Source of the DNA: Alloascoidea africana
Taxonomy: Eukaryota; Ascomycota; Alloascoideomycetes; Alloascoideales; Alloascoideaceae
Direction: 5' to 3'
NCBI GenBank assembly: GCA_030581615.1
Contig: JAKTTT010000001.1
Coordinates: 62,001-126,000 of the forward strand
Length of the DNA stretch: 64,000 nt
Positions within the stretch are counted from its first letter, which is position 1; the number at the start of each line of letters is the position of its first letter. Shown in pieces: positions 19,641 to 30,540 of this stretch. Made by a program: the position numbers and the translations under genes. The notes beneath the pieces were generated by a model. That model saw nothing but the letters and a program-made list of their open reading frames with translations, was not told the origin of the DNA and made no database searches.

Positions 19641-22600
19641 CTATGCCTGAACGTCCTCAACATACTTGTTAATCTGTCCAAAAGCCAAGTACTTTTTGTC
19701 TCTTGAAGAATTAGGCATAAAAGCGCCAGCCATGATGAAATGAATCCGCATACTTGGATGATAGTAAAGATCAGGGAGCAATTTGGGCGTGATTAAAAAG
19801 TATTGACAACTGGATTCTTCACACCCAACTTTGACCATATGTCTATGGACAATTCTCTCGTTTCTTGGATCCATCCCCTGATTAATCTCATCAACAACTC
19901 TAAATGGTGATTTTGCCAACTTTTGAAGCGAAAGCATATAAAATGCAGTCGATACCGCACGCTCTCCTCCAGATTGAAATGATCCATCCAATTGTTTTAA
20001 TTCAGATTCATCTCTGAACTTTACTCTAATGTCAAGACGCCAGTCTCTAAATCGAGGAAGCTTGGATATGGTAACCTCTCCTGCGCTGCCTATCGTGGAA
20101 AAGGACTCGGAAAATGTTTGTGACACAATGCCAACCAGCCGTTTAAGCTCAGGCTCCCACACTCCCCTGATATGGCTGATCTCATGCTCCACCTTTTGTT
20201 GATGGGTTGTTAGATGATCCAACTTCGATTGTAGCGTTTTGATTTCTCCAACCCTTGTTTCATATTGCTCTCTAGCTCCAAGACCCATACCTTTACTCAT
20301 TTGTATAACCTTTTGTAATCTTTCAATCTCAATTTTCAAGTCTTCTTCCGTAAACTTATTCTCCTCTTGCAACTCTTCCATCCTTTCACTAATAAGGTCT
20401 TTTTCTTCATCCGTCAGAGCATCCGTAAGATGAGAAGCAGTTTTCTGAAGTTCTTTAAGACCATGCCTAATATCCTTCACTCTTTGTTTCACTTCTGCCA
20501 ACTCCTGTTGTAGCTTTAACTTCCCACCAGCACATGCCTTGATTATTTCATCCAGTAATTTACAGTCGCTATCAAAGTTCATTTTCAACAGTTTAGCCTT
20601 TGCCAATCTCTTTCCGAGTTTTGTCATTTCTCGAACCTTCCCGATTGCAGCAGCAACGAGCTGCGCTGACTCTTTAGCACACTCTTTGAAATCTTCTTCA
20701 GCCTCATGAACAGCAACTGAGTCATCAAGCTGTAATTCTTGTACAATCTGCTGTAAGTCATGTTCAGCAGACCTTATTGCATAACGTAACTTGTCATAAT
20801 GTTGTCTACGAGTTGTTAAAGCTTGCTTATTCTTGCTGAGCCCCAGAAACTTTTGCTCCACTTCATCAAATTCAGCTTTCATTTCTGAGCCTTCATCCAT
20901 TACAGTTTCATGTTTTCTATCCAGCTCTTCAAGTTGTGCCTCTCGTTCTTGGATATCGATTCGAATTCTATCCAAAGCAGAATCACTTATACCTGTGACG
21001 GCAAAGAATTGAGGGTTTTCTTTTATCGGAACAGTTGATGTGATTATTTGTCGTGAGCCGTACTTTGATCTGTTTAAGGTGTACATCAAATTCCCACTGA
21101 TATATCTCATGAAAATATGACGATCACCACTTGTGACATTATTAATTCGCTCAATCTGCTGTGACGTCAATTCTCTTTTAGAAATTGGAATTTGGTGGAC
21201 ATATTGCTCATAACACAACATCTTGAGAACTTCTTCTGGTCCTGACATAAAATCAATAAGATACCCATCAAAACCAAGTTTGCGCAAATCTTCCTTTGGA
21301 TACTCTGTTCTTGGGAGCGGTCTACTGGAATAATCCTTGAGAGCAATGTTTAAATGTTGATTATCCAGAATCGTTCTCGCAATCTCTTTGTAGTTCTCAC
21401 GAGAGGTTGTTGTTAAACACAGTTGAGTCGCAAAGGGAAGAACAGATTCGATAATCGAAGCCGTATATTTATCTTTAGCTGTAACTGTGAGCATAGGAGA
21501 TTCGAAATACTTGCCATCATACTTTTCGTGGTGTTCCCGCAAGTATTGTAGGGCCTTTAAAGTGGATACTCCGATCTTTGAGCGAATGTTTCCCAAAATC
21601 CCAATACGATCATTCTTTGTGAGCCTATCCTGCAGCCGTTGCAATTGCGTCTTATATTGATTACTTTCATTTCTTAGCGCTTTTATCTCTTTCTTCTTTT
21701 CCGCATAATTTCGTTCTAACTTGGTTTTTTCCCCAGTGAGATCTTTCAACTGTTCCTTAACATCTTGTAGCGCCTGATCATCGGGGGGTTCCATTCCTTC
21801 AAAATGCCGTCGTAATTGATCTAATTTTCTTTCTTTCTCATCTTTTCTCCTCAAATTTCGATCTCGTATCTCTTTAAAACTCCTTATCTTACCTTCAAGC
21901 TTATTCATTTTATCTTTCTTGGCATTCGCTTCCCTTAAAGATTCTTTATACGCCTGTTGCTTGTTCACAACCACCCTTTGTAAATCATCGAGTCTTGCGG
22001 TAACCTTTCTCAGATTTATGGTTCTCTCTTGTAATCTGTCTTCGAAAGGTTTGGTATCGTCATTATATCTCCCAATCTCTTCAAGCAGTCGTTTCGCGTG
22101 CTCCTTCTCCCTCTCATAGGCTTCTTTTCTCCCCATATAACTTGCCATTCCCAACAGAACCTTGGTGTATTTCAGCTCTTTTCTCGTTCGCAGTACCTGT
22201 TCTTCTTTTTCAACCTCAACTTTCAATCCTTCTTGTAAACCTTGCAACTCCTCTATTTGCTTTGTGGTAAAGTCGATTTGTTGCAGCATATATTCATATG
22301 TTTCGTCTATTTCGATAAGCTTCTTGTGATTCTCAAGCACGTCTGAGGAACCAACTGCTCTTTCTGTTTCTTGAAGCAGCATTTCAGGTTTGAGTCTGGC
22401 AAACTCAACTACTCTATCCTGCGGTAAAAATTGACATAAATTATCAATTTGAATATTCATCTCCTTGATTGCTTCTTTGATGGCTCTTTCGCTAGAAGGA
22501 GACCTATTCAATTTCCATTGAGAAGAGTTATTGGCCACGGAAATAGTTCTACTAATAAGCAGATTACTTTTTCCCCTTTTCCCTTTCAACTCGATCTCAA

Positions 22601-23035
22601 CAGTTCCTGATTCCTCACCATTCTTGACAAACTCCGCAACAGTTTTTTGACGGCCAAGTAGAGAAGGGCTGCCACATAACCCCAAGCAGATTGCACATAC
22701 AAAAGTACTCTTCCCAGTCCCGTTCGGACCAACAATCATATTCAAAGCGGGAGAAAAAATAAATTCTGCTGAGCTATAAGTGACAAAATTTCTCAGCTTC
22801 ACCCTTACAATGGTTCCAGGAGGACTGTTCTCCATAGCTACATGCCAAAAAAACATTAGTATCAAGATCCTTCCTACCAAATGGCCAGATACTTACGATC
22901 CCCTTTACGAGAAGCATGACCGTTCACTTCTGATTTTGCGACCTTCAGTCGCTTCGCACTTGAGCCACTCAACACACTAGTCTCTGCCTCATCGTCCGAC
23001 ACGTAGTCCGCTAAGTTTCTAATCGTTGGCGGCAT
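19641..23035 (-). CDS. SMC5: SMC5 subunit of the Smc5/6 complex
   Basis: Smc5 pairs with Smc6 in the complex that handles recombination intermediates and replication stress. Exon 1 is 23035-22897; a 59-nt intron (22896-22838) has donor GTAAGT and branch TACTAAT; exon 2 is 22837-19641. The product is 1111 residues (yeast 1093). Exon 1 encodes an acidic-then-basic leader (MPPTIRNLADYVSDDE), and the splice joins it to MENSPPGTIVRVKLRNFVTY. Walker A is GPNGTGKST followed by FVCAICLGLCG. Two long coiled coils flank the hinge around residues 440-640. The C-terminal head carries SGGERAVSTAFYML and the Walker B-like stretch FRVVDEINQGMD, as in Smc5 rather than other SMC proteins. It is divergent from SWC3. 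Confidence 0.95.
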
Positions 23036-23057
23036 TGCCACTGTTCAGGACCGTGAG

Positions 23058-23063
23058 ACGCGT
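23058..23063. promoter_or_regulatory. ACGCGT (MCB) in the SMC5/SWC3 divergent promoter
   Basis: The only 131 bp between the two ATGs contains ACGCGT, the MluI cell-cycle box bound by MBF in yeasts. It lies 23 bp upstream of SMC5, so it may overlap the leader. S-phase control of SMC5 would fit. Confidence 0.35.
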
Positions 23064-23166
23064 TCTGTCTTTTCATGTCGACGTTTGGGGAGAAATTCAC
23101 CCGTACACCCCCCGCCATGCTCCACTTTTGAAACCAGAACTGGAAAGAGCTGGAAAGAGACAAGCG

Positions 23167-25319
23167 ATGCCACCACCGACGAAGAAAAAGAAGGGAGCAT
23201 CGTCAAAGGCAAGGGCTAGTAGGACCAGTCGAAGAGTTGCTGCTAAGAAGAGAACTCCAACACCCGAAATCATACCCGAAGAGCATATACCACCTCCAAA
23301 ATATGACAATATCAAAGGAATACCCGCGTCTTTGGAGAAACCAGATTACTACAAACTGGAAAAGGCATTAACACTTAATGAAAGGTGAGAATATATCGAC
23401 TGCTTTGATTAAAGAAATTTAGAAACTTGGCTGCTAATGCTTGGAGATCTAGTTATGTGCTCTATTCTTCACTACTAAGATCTCGAACGACTTGGCTTGG
23501 CGGATCTATGTTTAGCAAGTTTTGGACAAGGCCACCTAGAGGACGGAAACTTCCAGCGGGCGAGGTAAACGCTAGAGAAAGAATGACAAAGCTCTGCGAG
23601 GGCAACATGGCAATAGGGCCACACTCGTTTGAGATAAAATGCTTCTTGGTGAAGGATGAAGATGCGAAAAAGGTCAAGATGGAAAAGAAGGCTCTAAAAG
23701 AAAAGCTAAAGGAAGCGAAAAAGGCCGAAAAGGCAAGGCTTAAGAGCACTCCCACGCCGCAATTGGGATCTCGGCCTGGGGTTTCAAGCATCTCCAGCGC
23801 TACTCCGACTCCCTACCGTCCTCAACCTCCGAAAGCATTACAGAGTCCAGGGCCCAGCATCCCACGGCCTATGCCGAAAACAACTACTCCTGGAACGCCG
23901 TCGTCATTGTCACCGCCCGTGGCTTCTTCGCCATTATCCAGAGTGACCCCAACCATGTCCAAACCAGCGACACTGACTCCTACAGCGACAAAGCCCGCGC
24001 TAACACCAGTTCGACCTCCAGCACCAGCACCAGCACCAGCACCGACACCTGTAACGAAAACACCCTTGTCTCTGAATAGAACAGTGCCTTCTTCGATAAG
24101 CGCAGGACCTAAACTGCCTGCAACAACTCCCGTCCAGACGAGACCGCCCCCGACGTTAGCGAAAACCACTTCGTCCCTGCCTAGACCAACACCTCCTGCT
24201 AATACTCCACCACATCGACCGACTCCTCCAAGCGGTCCTAGGCCGTCAACCCCTTCAGGGGCAGATTCAATGCAAACACCCGAGAATCACATGATGATTG
24301 CGAACTTGAACGCTATAGCGAGAGTAGACGCTTCTTTGAATACTCTGATGAAAATTGTTGCTTCTGGAAAGGCATCGAGTGAGCAGATAGCAGAGTTTCA
24401 GAAATATATCGCTAGAGCAAGAGCAATGGGATACCAGAACAGACCTGGATATACAATGCCCAATAGAATGCTGTCAAGACCACCTGGTCCCTCACATTTG
24501 ACGCCTACCAGATCAGTCATCAAGAAGCCCAAGCCAGTTCCGCATGTGGAAAAATTTGTAAAGAACGCGACAATTGTGTTTGAATTTACAGAGAGTCCTA
24601 TAAGCCGATTTTTACTTCCTAAAGATGCAATTGTTGAAGAACTACCCAATGGCCAGATCTTGTTCTCTTTTATAGTTCTACACAACTTTAAGGACGAGGA
24701 TGATGATAAGAAAAAGGTTGAAGAACAAAAATCGGATTCGAAAGAGAAGAAGGATGAAAAACAGGGCCAAGAGGAAAAGAAAGAGGAAAGCAAGGAAGAG
24801 AAGAAAGATGAGACTATTGTAAAGAAAGAAACCCAAGAGCAAACACCAGCGGCAAAAAGCCCATCCTCGCAACCTGCTGTTCCGAGTCAGCCTACTCCTG
24901 GGACCAGCAACAAAGAATCAGGGCAGACTGATAATCCCAAAACAATAGATTACGAGAAAGATCCCCGTTTTCAAAAGTATCGTGGCGTGAAATTCACAAC
25001 TCTGACTCTCACGCTGTATAACCTCCCTCGGAGACTGATACCTGTTTTCGTTCAGTCGGTTCGACCAAAAGAACAAGTGTTTCAAAAAATGGAGGCAATT
25101 CTAAAGCTAGGAGTCAGAGCTCCTCAGTACTATTTATGGTACCTATTGGATAGCAAAAATCTTGAAGATGATGAACTCCGATTGAAGTTGAAGCACGAAA
25201 TCGACACTGCCAATGCGCCACCGGGAAAAGCTAAGGTGACGAAAAGAAGATCTTCCGCACAAACTCCTCCTGCGAAGAAAAAGAAAAAGGAAAATGAGTC
25301 AACTCCAGAAGCTACTTAG
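23167..25319 (+). CDS. SWC3: SWR1-complex subunit Swc3
   Basis: Swc3 belongs to the SWR1 remodeller that installs histone H2A.Z. Exons are 23167-23384 and 23423-25319, giving 704 residues (yeast 625). The intron is very short, 38 nt: donor GTGAGA, acceptor TTTAG. Recalled yeast motifs recur in order: GIPASLEKPDYY (yeast GLPASVELPNY), TTWLGGSMFSKFWTRPP (RTWVQGEMFELYWRRP), GPHSFEIKCFLVKDED (GPHTFKVRLFILKND), a LNTLMKIVASG segment and the C-terminal APQYYLWYLLD. A Pro/Thr-rich linker (about residues 190-360) and a Lys/Glu-rich stretch are lineage-specific expansions. The start MPPPTKKKKG was chosen since no in-frame ATG lies further upstream. Confidence 0.88.
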
Positions 25320-25423
25320 TCTTTAATTTTCTCTAGCCTAGGCCATGTGTAAATGCACAAACATCTGATGAGAAGAGGAGTATGGGTGTTTGAGCAAGAA
25401 GTGATGATTGTTGGAGCTGCGAG

Positions 25424-25430
25424 TATAAAA
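25424..25430 (+). promoter_or_regulatory. TATA box of YUH1
   Basis: TATAAAA lies 45 bp upstream of ATG 25469. The distance is short but within the range for yeasts with focused initiation. Confidence 0.4.
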
Positions 25431-25468
25431 GATCTGATCCCCCATCTTTTAGAACACGTAAAGATACA

Positions 25469-26206
25469 ATGGCACCTTCTGTTATTCCTTTAGAATCAAA
25501 CCCCCAGGTGTTTACTGATCTGGCCCATAAGCTTGGTCTATCATCGAGCATATCGTTTAACGATGTCTACTCTTTGACCGATCCGGATTTGCTAGCTTTT
25601 CTACCACGTCCAGTTTATTCATTAGTCATTCTTTTCCCCATCACCGATAACTATGAGAAATTAGAACATGAGCTGAACTTGGGAGGAGATGAGCACAATT
25701 CCAGAGCTCTTATAGATGGAGAAAACACAGACAATGTGCTCTGGTTCAAGCAAATCATCAAAAACGCTTGCGGCATGTATGCTCTTCTCCACGCCACAGG
25801 GAATAGCAAAGTATCCAAAGAGTTTATCGTGCCTGGTTCTCAATTGGACAAAGTCTTTAAGGACGCGCACTCTGGAAGTGTTGAAGAGCGATCAAAACTT
25901 GTTTTGAATTTACAAAATGACCATAATGAGTTTGCCGCTCAGGGTGAAACAGAAGCACCCTCGGCAGAAGATGATGTAACTCTTCATTTTATGACTTTTA
26001 GCAAAAACGCGGATGGCCATCTCTACGAACTGGATGGTAGAAAACAGGGGCCCGTTGATCTTGGAATTGCCGAGGCTGAAGGGGATGACATTATTGGCGA
26101 AAAGAAAGTGATTGAAAGAATCCAACAACTTATCGAGCTTTCCAGTGGAGATGATAAAAACAGCCTAATGTTTTCTGCCATTGCTCTGGGGCCTTCTATG
26201 GATTGA
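25469..26206 (+). CDS. YUH1: Ubiquitin C-terminal hydrolase (UCH family)
   Basis: This cysteine protease trims small adducts from the C-terminus of ubiquitin and processes Rub1 in yeast. It has 245 residues (yeast Yuh1 is 236). The catalytic set is present: oxyanion glutamine in WFKQ, Cys101 in NACGMYALLHA, His173 in LHFMTF and Asp189 in GHLYELDGR. The N-terminal LESNPQVFTDLAHKLGL is typical of the family. The variable crossover loop lies between Cys101 and His173 and is of normal size. It is a single exon, in tandem after SWC3 and convergent with THP3. Confidence 0.95.
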   Translation: MAPSVIPLESNPQVFTDLAHKLGLSSSISFNDVYSLTDPDLLAFLPRPVYSLVILFPITDNYEKLEHELNLGGDEHNSRALIDGENTDNVLWFKQIIKNACGMYALLHATGNSKVSKEFIVPGSQLDKVFKDAHSGSVEERSKLVLNLQNDHNEFAAQGETEAPSAEDDVTLHFMTFSKNADGHLYELDGRKQGPVDLGIAEAEGDDIIGEKKVIERIQQLIELSSGDDKNSLMFSAIALGPSMD

Positions 26207-26372
26207 AATCAAGGGGGAAAAAATCTGGTTTGATATGTAAGACTAAAACAAACAAAAAAAGAAACAGGGGGGAGGGCTTGCTTAGTGATGCTCAATCGTA
26301 TTACTTCTATATAGTGAAAGAAAGATAGGGGGTATATGAATATGGAAGCTGTTCGATACCTATAGTGTATGC

Positions 26373-27931
26373 TTATAGTTGCCCTTTGATGTCTACTTTC
26401 TTGAAAGCTCTTTGCTTGGATTGTTCAACTGAAGCATACGCAGCTTTCGTGTTAAACTTTACAACCAACTCCAAAGAAGTGTTATCATTGCCAGTATCAG
26501 AAGAACCATTTTGACCACTTGATTTAGTTTCAACCAAAAACTCGTCAAGCTTATAGCTTGACAAAAACTTTAGGCATTCATCTCGAGAGAGGAAACCTAG
26601 CTCTTCATAGATAAATTCAAATGTAACCGATGGCCGGTAAGATTTGCAAATAGTCGCAAGAGCTTGAAGCCGCTCTCGAGGAATGAAAAAGTCCATCACA
26701 TAGTCTCCCATGTTTGGAGCATTGTTGTAAAGCTGAAATAGCCTGTGGTAATTATGGTTTGATAAGGCACTGTTAACATCAAGCGCATGCTTTACTTCTC
26801 CACTCTGAGATTCGCCATCGGGCATCATCATCAGCAAATCACTGATATCAGATCTATTTTGTGTATGGATTAGGTAGAGGATTTTGTAAGCCAAAAACTC
26901 TTTATCATGACCATGAATTCCTTTATTGTAAAGGTTTGAGAGCTGTGTTTGGCATTGGTTATATTCACCCAGATCGCCATTCTCTAAAGCGATTCTAGCG
27001 TGTATTTCATAAACAGTGGCAGTAAACTCATTTTGAATCCGTTGAACGGTTAAATCCTGTCGCATGGATTTGAACTGATCGCATATATATGAATAGTTCT
27101 GCTCTTGTCTCCATTTCTGCTTTAGCAGTTCTAAAGTTTTACGAAGTATAGGTAATGGTCTGACTGTACTTGGATCTGGAGCAGCAGTCAGACGGAGATA
27201 TTTCTTCTCCAATGTTGTGCAATAACCCACAAACGGTTTCTCAGGGTCATGGTTCCTCTAAAGAAAGAAGTGTTAACGTGAATGGTAGTACCAAGTGGAA
27301 AGCAGGGGGCAAACTCACATTATAATCGTCGTTAGCGGAATCTCGTCCAGAACCTTGCATTTTAGCCTTTTCTTCTTCAAATCGCTTCTGTCGCTTATAT
27401 TTTTGGTTATCGTCCACTAATGCTTCATTATATATACCACTATTCGGATGGTTAGTGTGAAAAGCAGCTGAAATCATTTCCCGCACTCATACATACACTG
27501 CCTTAACTTTCTTGGGCTTTGGCGCTTTGGTTCGGGTCTGAATGCTAGCGGTAGAATCTTTTTTCCCTCCACTGCGAAGCTTATAGGATTCCAGTATTGG
27601 CAACTTCATTTTACTCCAGTCCACATCCCACACAGACCCCTTTGCAGACACCTGTGTGATTAAAGACTTTAACTGAGCTTCCATTACTGATACATCCTCC
27701 TGTTTCACGGTCTCAAAGCATTCTTTAACAAAAGTCTGGAGCTCAAGAGGCCACTGTCCATTACTTTCATTTGAGGGTTTAGAAGAGGCCGAGTCCTTCT
27801 TCCTCTTATTGCTATGTAATGTGGTTCTCGGTTCTGCCGAGTTATACGCTGGAACAAAGACGCATTGTTAGTGTCTCCTTCTTCTCCTGAATCACAGTCC
27901 ACAAAAAGCGCTTACCACCACTAAAGTTCAT
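26373..27931 (-). CDS. THP3: THP3 (LENG8-like) mRNA-biogenesis factor with SAC3/PCI domain
   Basis: Thp3 works with Csn12 in transcription elongation and splicing-linked mRNA processing. Four exons: 27931-27916 (16 nt), 27848-27497, 27439-27319 and 27257-26373, giving 457 residues (yeast 470). Introns of 67, 57 and 61 nt have donors GTAAGC, GTATGT and GTGAGT, with CTAAC branches visible in the first two. Splices keep frame: MNFSG plus AYNSAEPRT; KAV plus GIYNEALVDD; NDDYN plus RNHDPEKPFVGYC. The C-terminal half carries the SAC3/GANP signature, YLRLTAAPDPSTVRPL, QDLTVQRIQNEFT and YEIHARIALENGDLGEYNQC. It is divergent from YPK3. Confidence 0.9.
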
Positions 27932-28168
27932 CTTGGATATTCGCCTATAGGACAAAAAAAAAATTCTGCTAAAAGATAAGGGTTAGTTCGCTGCACTGCC
28001 TACAACTTGCGAAGACGACGAAATCAGGATCTTCTCAGGTGGATTGGGCAAGTGTGGTTTTCTGGCGGTGCGAAAAAACACAGAGAACACTTCCCGGGAC
28101 TTTCGCACCGCAACTCCCGGACACGTCCCAAGTCACACACGCAGGACCGACAAAACGTGTTTCGGCAG

Positions 28169-28175
28169 TATAAAA
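28169..28175 (+). promoter_or_regulatory. TATA box, likely for YPK3
   Basis: TATAAAA in ggcagtataaaagttct, on the YPK3 side of the divergent promoter. Confidence 0.45.
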
Positions 28176-28239
28176 GTTCTTGCTGTCTAATCTCGCACTT
28201 CACACAACTTGTACTTTTACTGACACTTTTATCAGTATT

Positions 28240-28323
28240 ATGGCTGCTATTGTTCCCAAATCCGTTTCTCCCCTATTTGGAAATTCACTGCTAAAGTTTG
28301 GAACATTTGTCTCATCACGCTAG
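28240..28323 (+). other. Upstream ORF in the YPK3 leader
   Basis: ATG at 28240 opens 27 codons (starting MAAIVPKSVSP) and stops at TAG 28321-28323, 99 bp before the main ATG. If the transcript starts near the TATA at 28169, ribosomes meet this ORF first. Its function is inferred from position only. Confidence 0.35.
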
Positions 28324-28422
28324 GCGACTTTTACCTTATTCATTTTTTTTTCAGTTTATATTTATATTTTTTATCCGTTTCTACTTCTCTAAGCAGATAG
28401 AAGAACACAACACGCATTCACT

Positions 28423-29850
28423 ATGACCGAGATCTTTTCATTTGAAGAGGATGAGACCAACTACTCAACTGCCGCGACAGCTTCTCCTACCTCGCCAAAG
28501 ACCCCTTGTTTTACAAGCTTTTTGACAAAGCAGCTGAGCTCGTTAAAGCTGCAAGAGCATAGCGACCACGAAGAGAATGAAAAACATGATACTCTCTCGG
28601 ATCTACCCTTGACAGGAGATTTCCTTCGAAGAAGGTCTTCAGTGGCCCGGCCTACGAAGCTAACTTCACCCATAGCTATTGCGAGGAAAGAGGGTGATGA
28701 TGTGATTCTCTCCCCTTCCAGCTTTGGTTCTAGACTTGGCACTTCCTTGGAGATTGATATCGAAAACAACTTTATCTCGGATGACGGAGCAGACAAGCCA
28801 TACCGCCCTTGTCCTGGGGATTTTGAACAAATCAAAGTTCTTGGCCGAGGCGCTTACGGCAAAGTGTTGTTGGTTCGTGAGAAAACTACTGGTAAGCTAT
28901 TTGCTCAAAAGCAGTTGAAAAAGGCTACGATGATAGTGGAATCCAAGAATGTGGAGCGAACCAAAACTGAACGTTCTATATTGGAATCTGTAAGGCACCC
29001 TAATATCGTCAAGTTGTTCTATGCATTTCAGGACCGCTCAAAAGTTTATTTGATATTGGAGTATTTGGAAGGCGGCGAGCTCTTCAACCATCTTGCCCAA
29101 ACTAGAGCGATGTCGGAGAAGAACGCAAGCTTCTACATTGCCGAGATGATTCTGGCGATCACTCATTTGCACACCAAGGTTGGCGTGGTTTACCGAGACT
29201 TGAAGCCCGAAAACTGCATGTTGGATCGCGAAGGTCATCTTGTGTTGACCGATTTTGGTCTCAGTAAGATAGCCGCCGAGGGCGAAAAATGCAACTCTTT
29301 CGCTGGCACGGCACAGTACATGGCACCTGAAATTATTCAAGGCAAGCCATATGACTATGCTGCTGACTGGTGGTCCTTGGGAGCAGTCTGTTATGACCTA
29401 TTAACTGGTTCTTCTCCTTTTAATGCAAATAACAACAAAAAGATTTGCGAAAAGATTCTGAAGCAAAAATTAAAGTTTCCTTTTTATTTGACAGCAGATG
29501 CAAAAGATCTTTTGACAAGGCTTTTGAGAAAGGACCCCAATAAGCGTCTTGGAGACCAGGATATTGACAAGATAAAGAACCACCGCTTTTTCCGTCATGT
29601 CAACTGGAAGGAATTGGAGAATCGTTCCCCTAATGTTTGTCCCCCCATTGTTCCTATTGTTACAGATCCTATTCTGGCCGAGAATTTTGATTCCGAGTTT
29701 ACAGGCATGTCTCTTTCGCCTGTGGTATCACGGGATCAAACATGTGCTATCGATATCATAAGAGACAGAAAAGAGGATGATATTCTCTTTTTCCAGGGCT
29801 TCACTTACACTGCGAGTCACTTTGATAGAGATGGTACATTCGATTTATGA
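28423..29850 (+). CDS. YPK3: AGC-family S6 kinase (YPK3-like)
   Basis: Ypk3 is the TORC1-controlled kinase that phosphorylates ribosomal protein S6 in yeasts. It has 475 residues in a single exon. An acidic, Ser/Thr-rich head of about 125 residues precedes the kinase domain. Motifs: glycine loop LGRGAYGKVLLV, YRDLKPENCMLD, DFGLSKI, and an activation-loop CNSFAGTAQYMAPE equivalent to the PDK1 site region. The AGC tail ends in the hydrophobic motif FFQGFTYTA (F-x-x-F-T/S-Y), the TOR-target site. The compact architecture without an N-terminal C2 domain favours Ypk3/S6K over Ypk1/2 or Sch9. The leader carries a short upstream ORF. Confidence 0.82.
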   Translation: MTEIFSFEEDETNYSTAATASPTSPKTPCFTSFLTKQLSSLKLQEHSDHEENEKHDTLSDLPLTGDFLRRRSSVARPTKLTSPIAIARKEGDDVILSPSSFGSRLGTSLEIDIENNFISDDGADKPYRPCPGDFEQIKVLGRGAYGKVLLVREKTTGKLFAQKQLKKATMIVESKNVERTKTERSILESVRHPNIVKLFYAFQDRSKVYLILEYLEGGELFNHLAQTRAMSEKNASFYIAEMILAITHLHTKVGVVYRDLKPENCMLDREGHLVLTDFGLSKIAAEGEKCNSFAGTAQYMAPEIIQGKPYDYAADWWSLGAVCYDLLTGSSPFNANNNKKICEKILKQKLKFPFYLTADAKDLLTRLLRKDPNKRLGDQDIDKIKNHRFFRHVNWKELENRSPNVCPPIVPIVTDPILAENFDSEFTGMSLSPVVSRDQTCAIDIIRDRKEDDILFFQGFTYTASHFDRDGTFDL

Positions 29851-30540
29851 CTAGCATTGGCTTTTCTTTACTGGGTTTTAGGTGAAAAGCGTTTATACAC
29901 ATTTAATTTTTTAAACTCATTGTTGCTCCGTTTACCGTAAATTAGTAGACACAAAGTTGGGCGCTTCTCCTAGGGGAATCAGGAGAAGATTGTGTGTGGG
30001 TGGGCATTATTCGTCTGGCTTTTGAGTCAATAGGACAATCTCTGCTCGTGTTTCACCGAATGCTGATCAGAGAGCAGAATGACGTAGGAACACAAACCAG
30101 ATGTCTTGCCCAGGAACGCCAGCGAGGAGCCCAGCCTGTGCACAAAAGCTGTTGATACCCATACCCTTGTCAAATAGGCGCCGGCTTCGGCTTTCGTTCC
30201 TTGACAAGAGTGAACTGACTCCAGATGGCCGTCCCAGTGAACTTCTTCGCGTGTGGGCCTATTGTCTGGGGCTCCATTGTGTCTCAATTCGCGACGCAGA
30301 CACAAAGGTACAGTTGTAGTTACCCGGACCTTGTGCTTACCTAAGCACGTCAGGAATATCAAAAAATGCCGAAATTTCGTCCGCGGACCGGAGCTCTTTC
30401 CCAATCGGGGTTATCAGATCGTGGGCGCCCAGAAAAGAACGCATCGTAATCTAAACGGCCGGTATAAAAAGATCGTTTATCGCCCCCTTCTGCTCTCCAG
30501 CTTAGCAGCATCTTCATTTCCAACCTCTAATTCTACAAAC
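29851..30540. promoter_or_regulatory. YPK3 3' region and HMX1 promoter
   Basis: This 690-bp gap has a T-rich YPK3 terminator followed by a GC-rich block (about 30090-30470). A TATA box lies at 30473-30480. A 39-codon ORF at 30225-30344 is upstream of the TATA and is not called. No clear iron-responsive element was recognised. Confidence 0.4.
30473..30480 (+). promoter_or_regulatory. TATA box of HMX1
   Basis: TATAAAAA lies 61-68 bp upstream of ATG 30541, in a GC-rich context that makes it stand out. Confidence 0.55.

Larger units (their letters stand above)
27932..28422. promoter_or_regulatory. THP3/YPK3 divergent promoter with YPK3 leader
   Basis: This 491-bp region contains TATAAAA at 28169-28175 on the plus strand. 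It is about 250 bp before the YPK3 ATG, so a leader near 200 nt is likely. A 27-codon upstream ORF at 28240-28323 sits in that leader. Confidence 0.5.

Noticed and set aside
28007-28294. 95-codon frame between THP3 and YPK3
   Set aside because: Lies across the YPK3 TATA box and leader; basic then hydrophobic chance sequence with no family resemblance.
30225-30344. 39-codon ORF upstream of HMX1
   Set aside because: It lies upstream of the HMX1 TATA box, so it is unlikely to be on the transcript; no recognised family.
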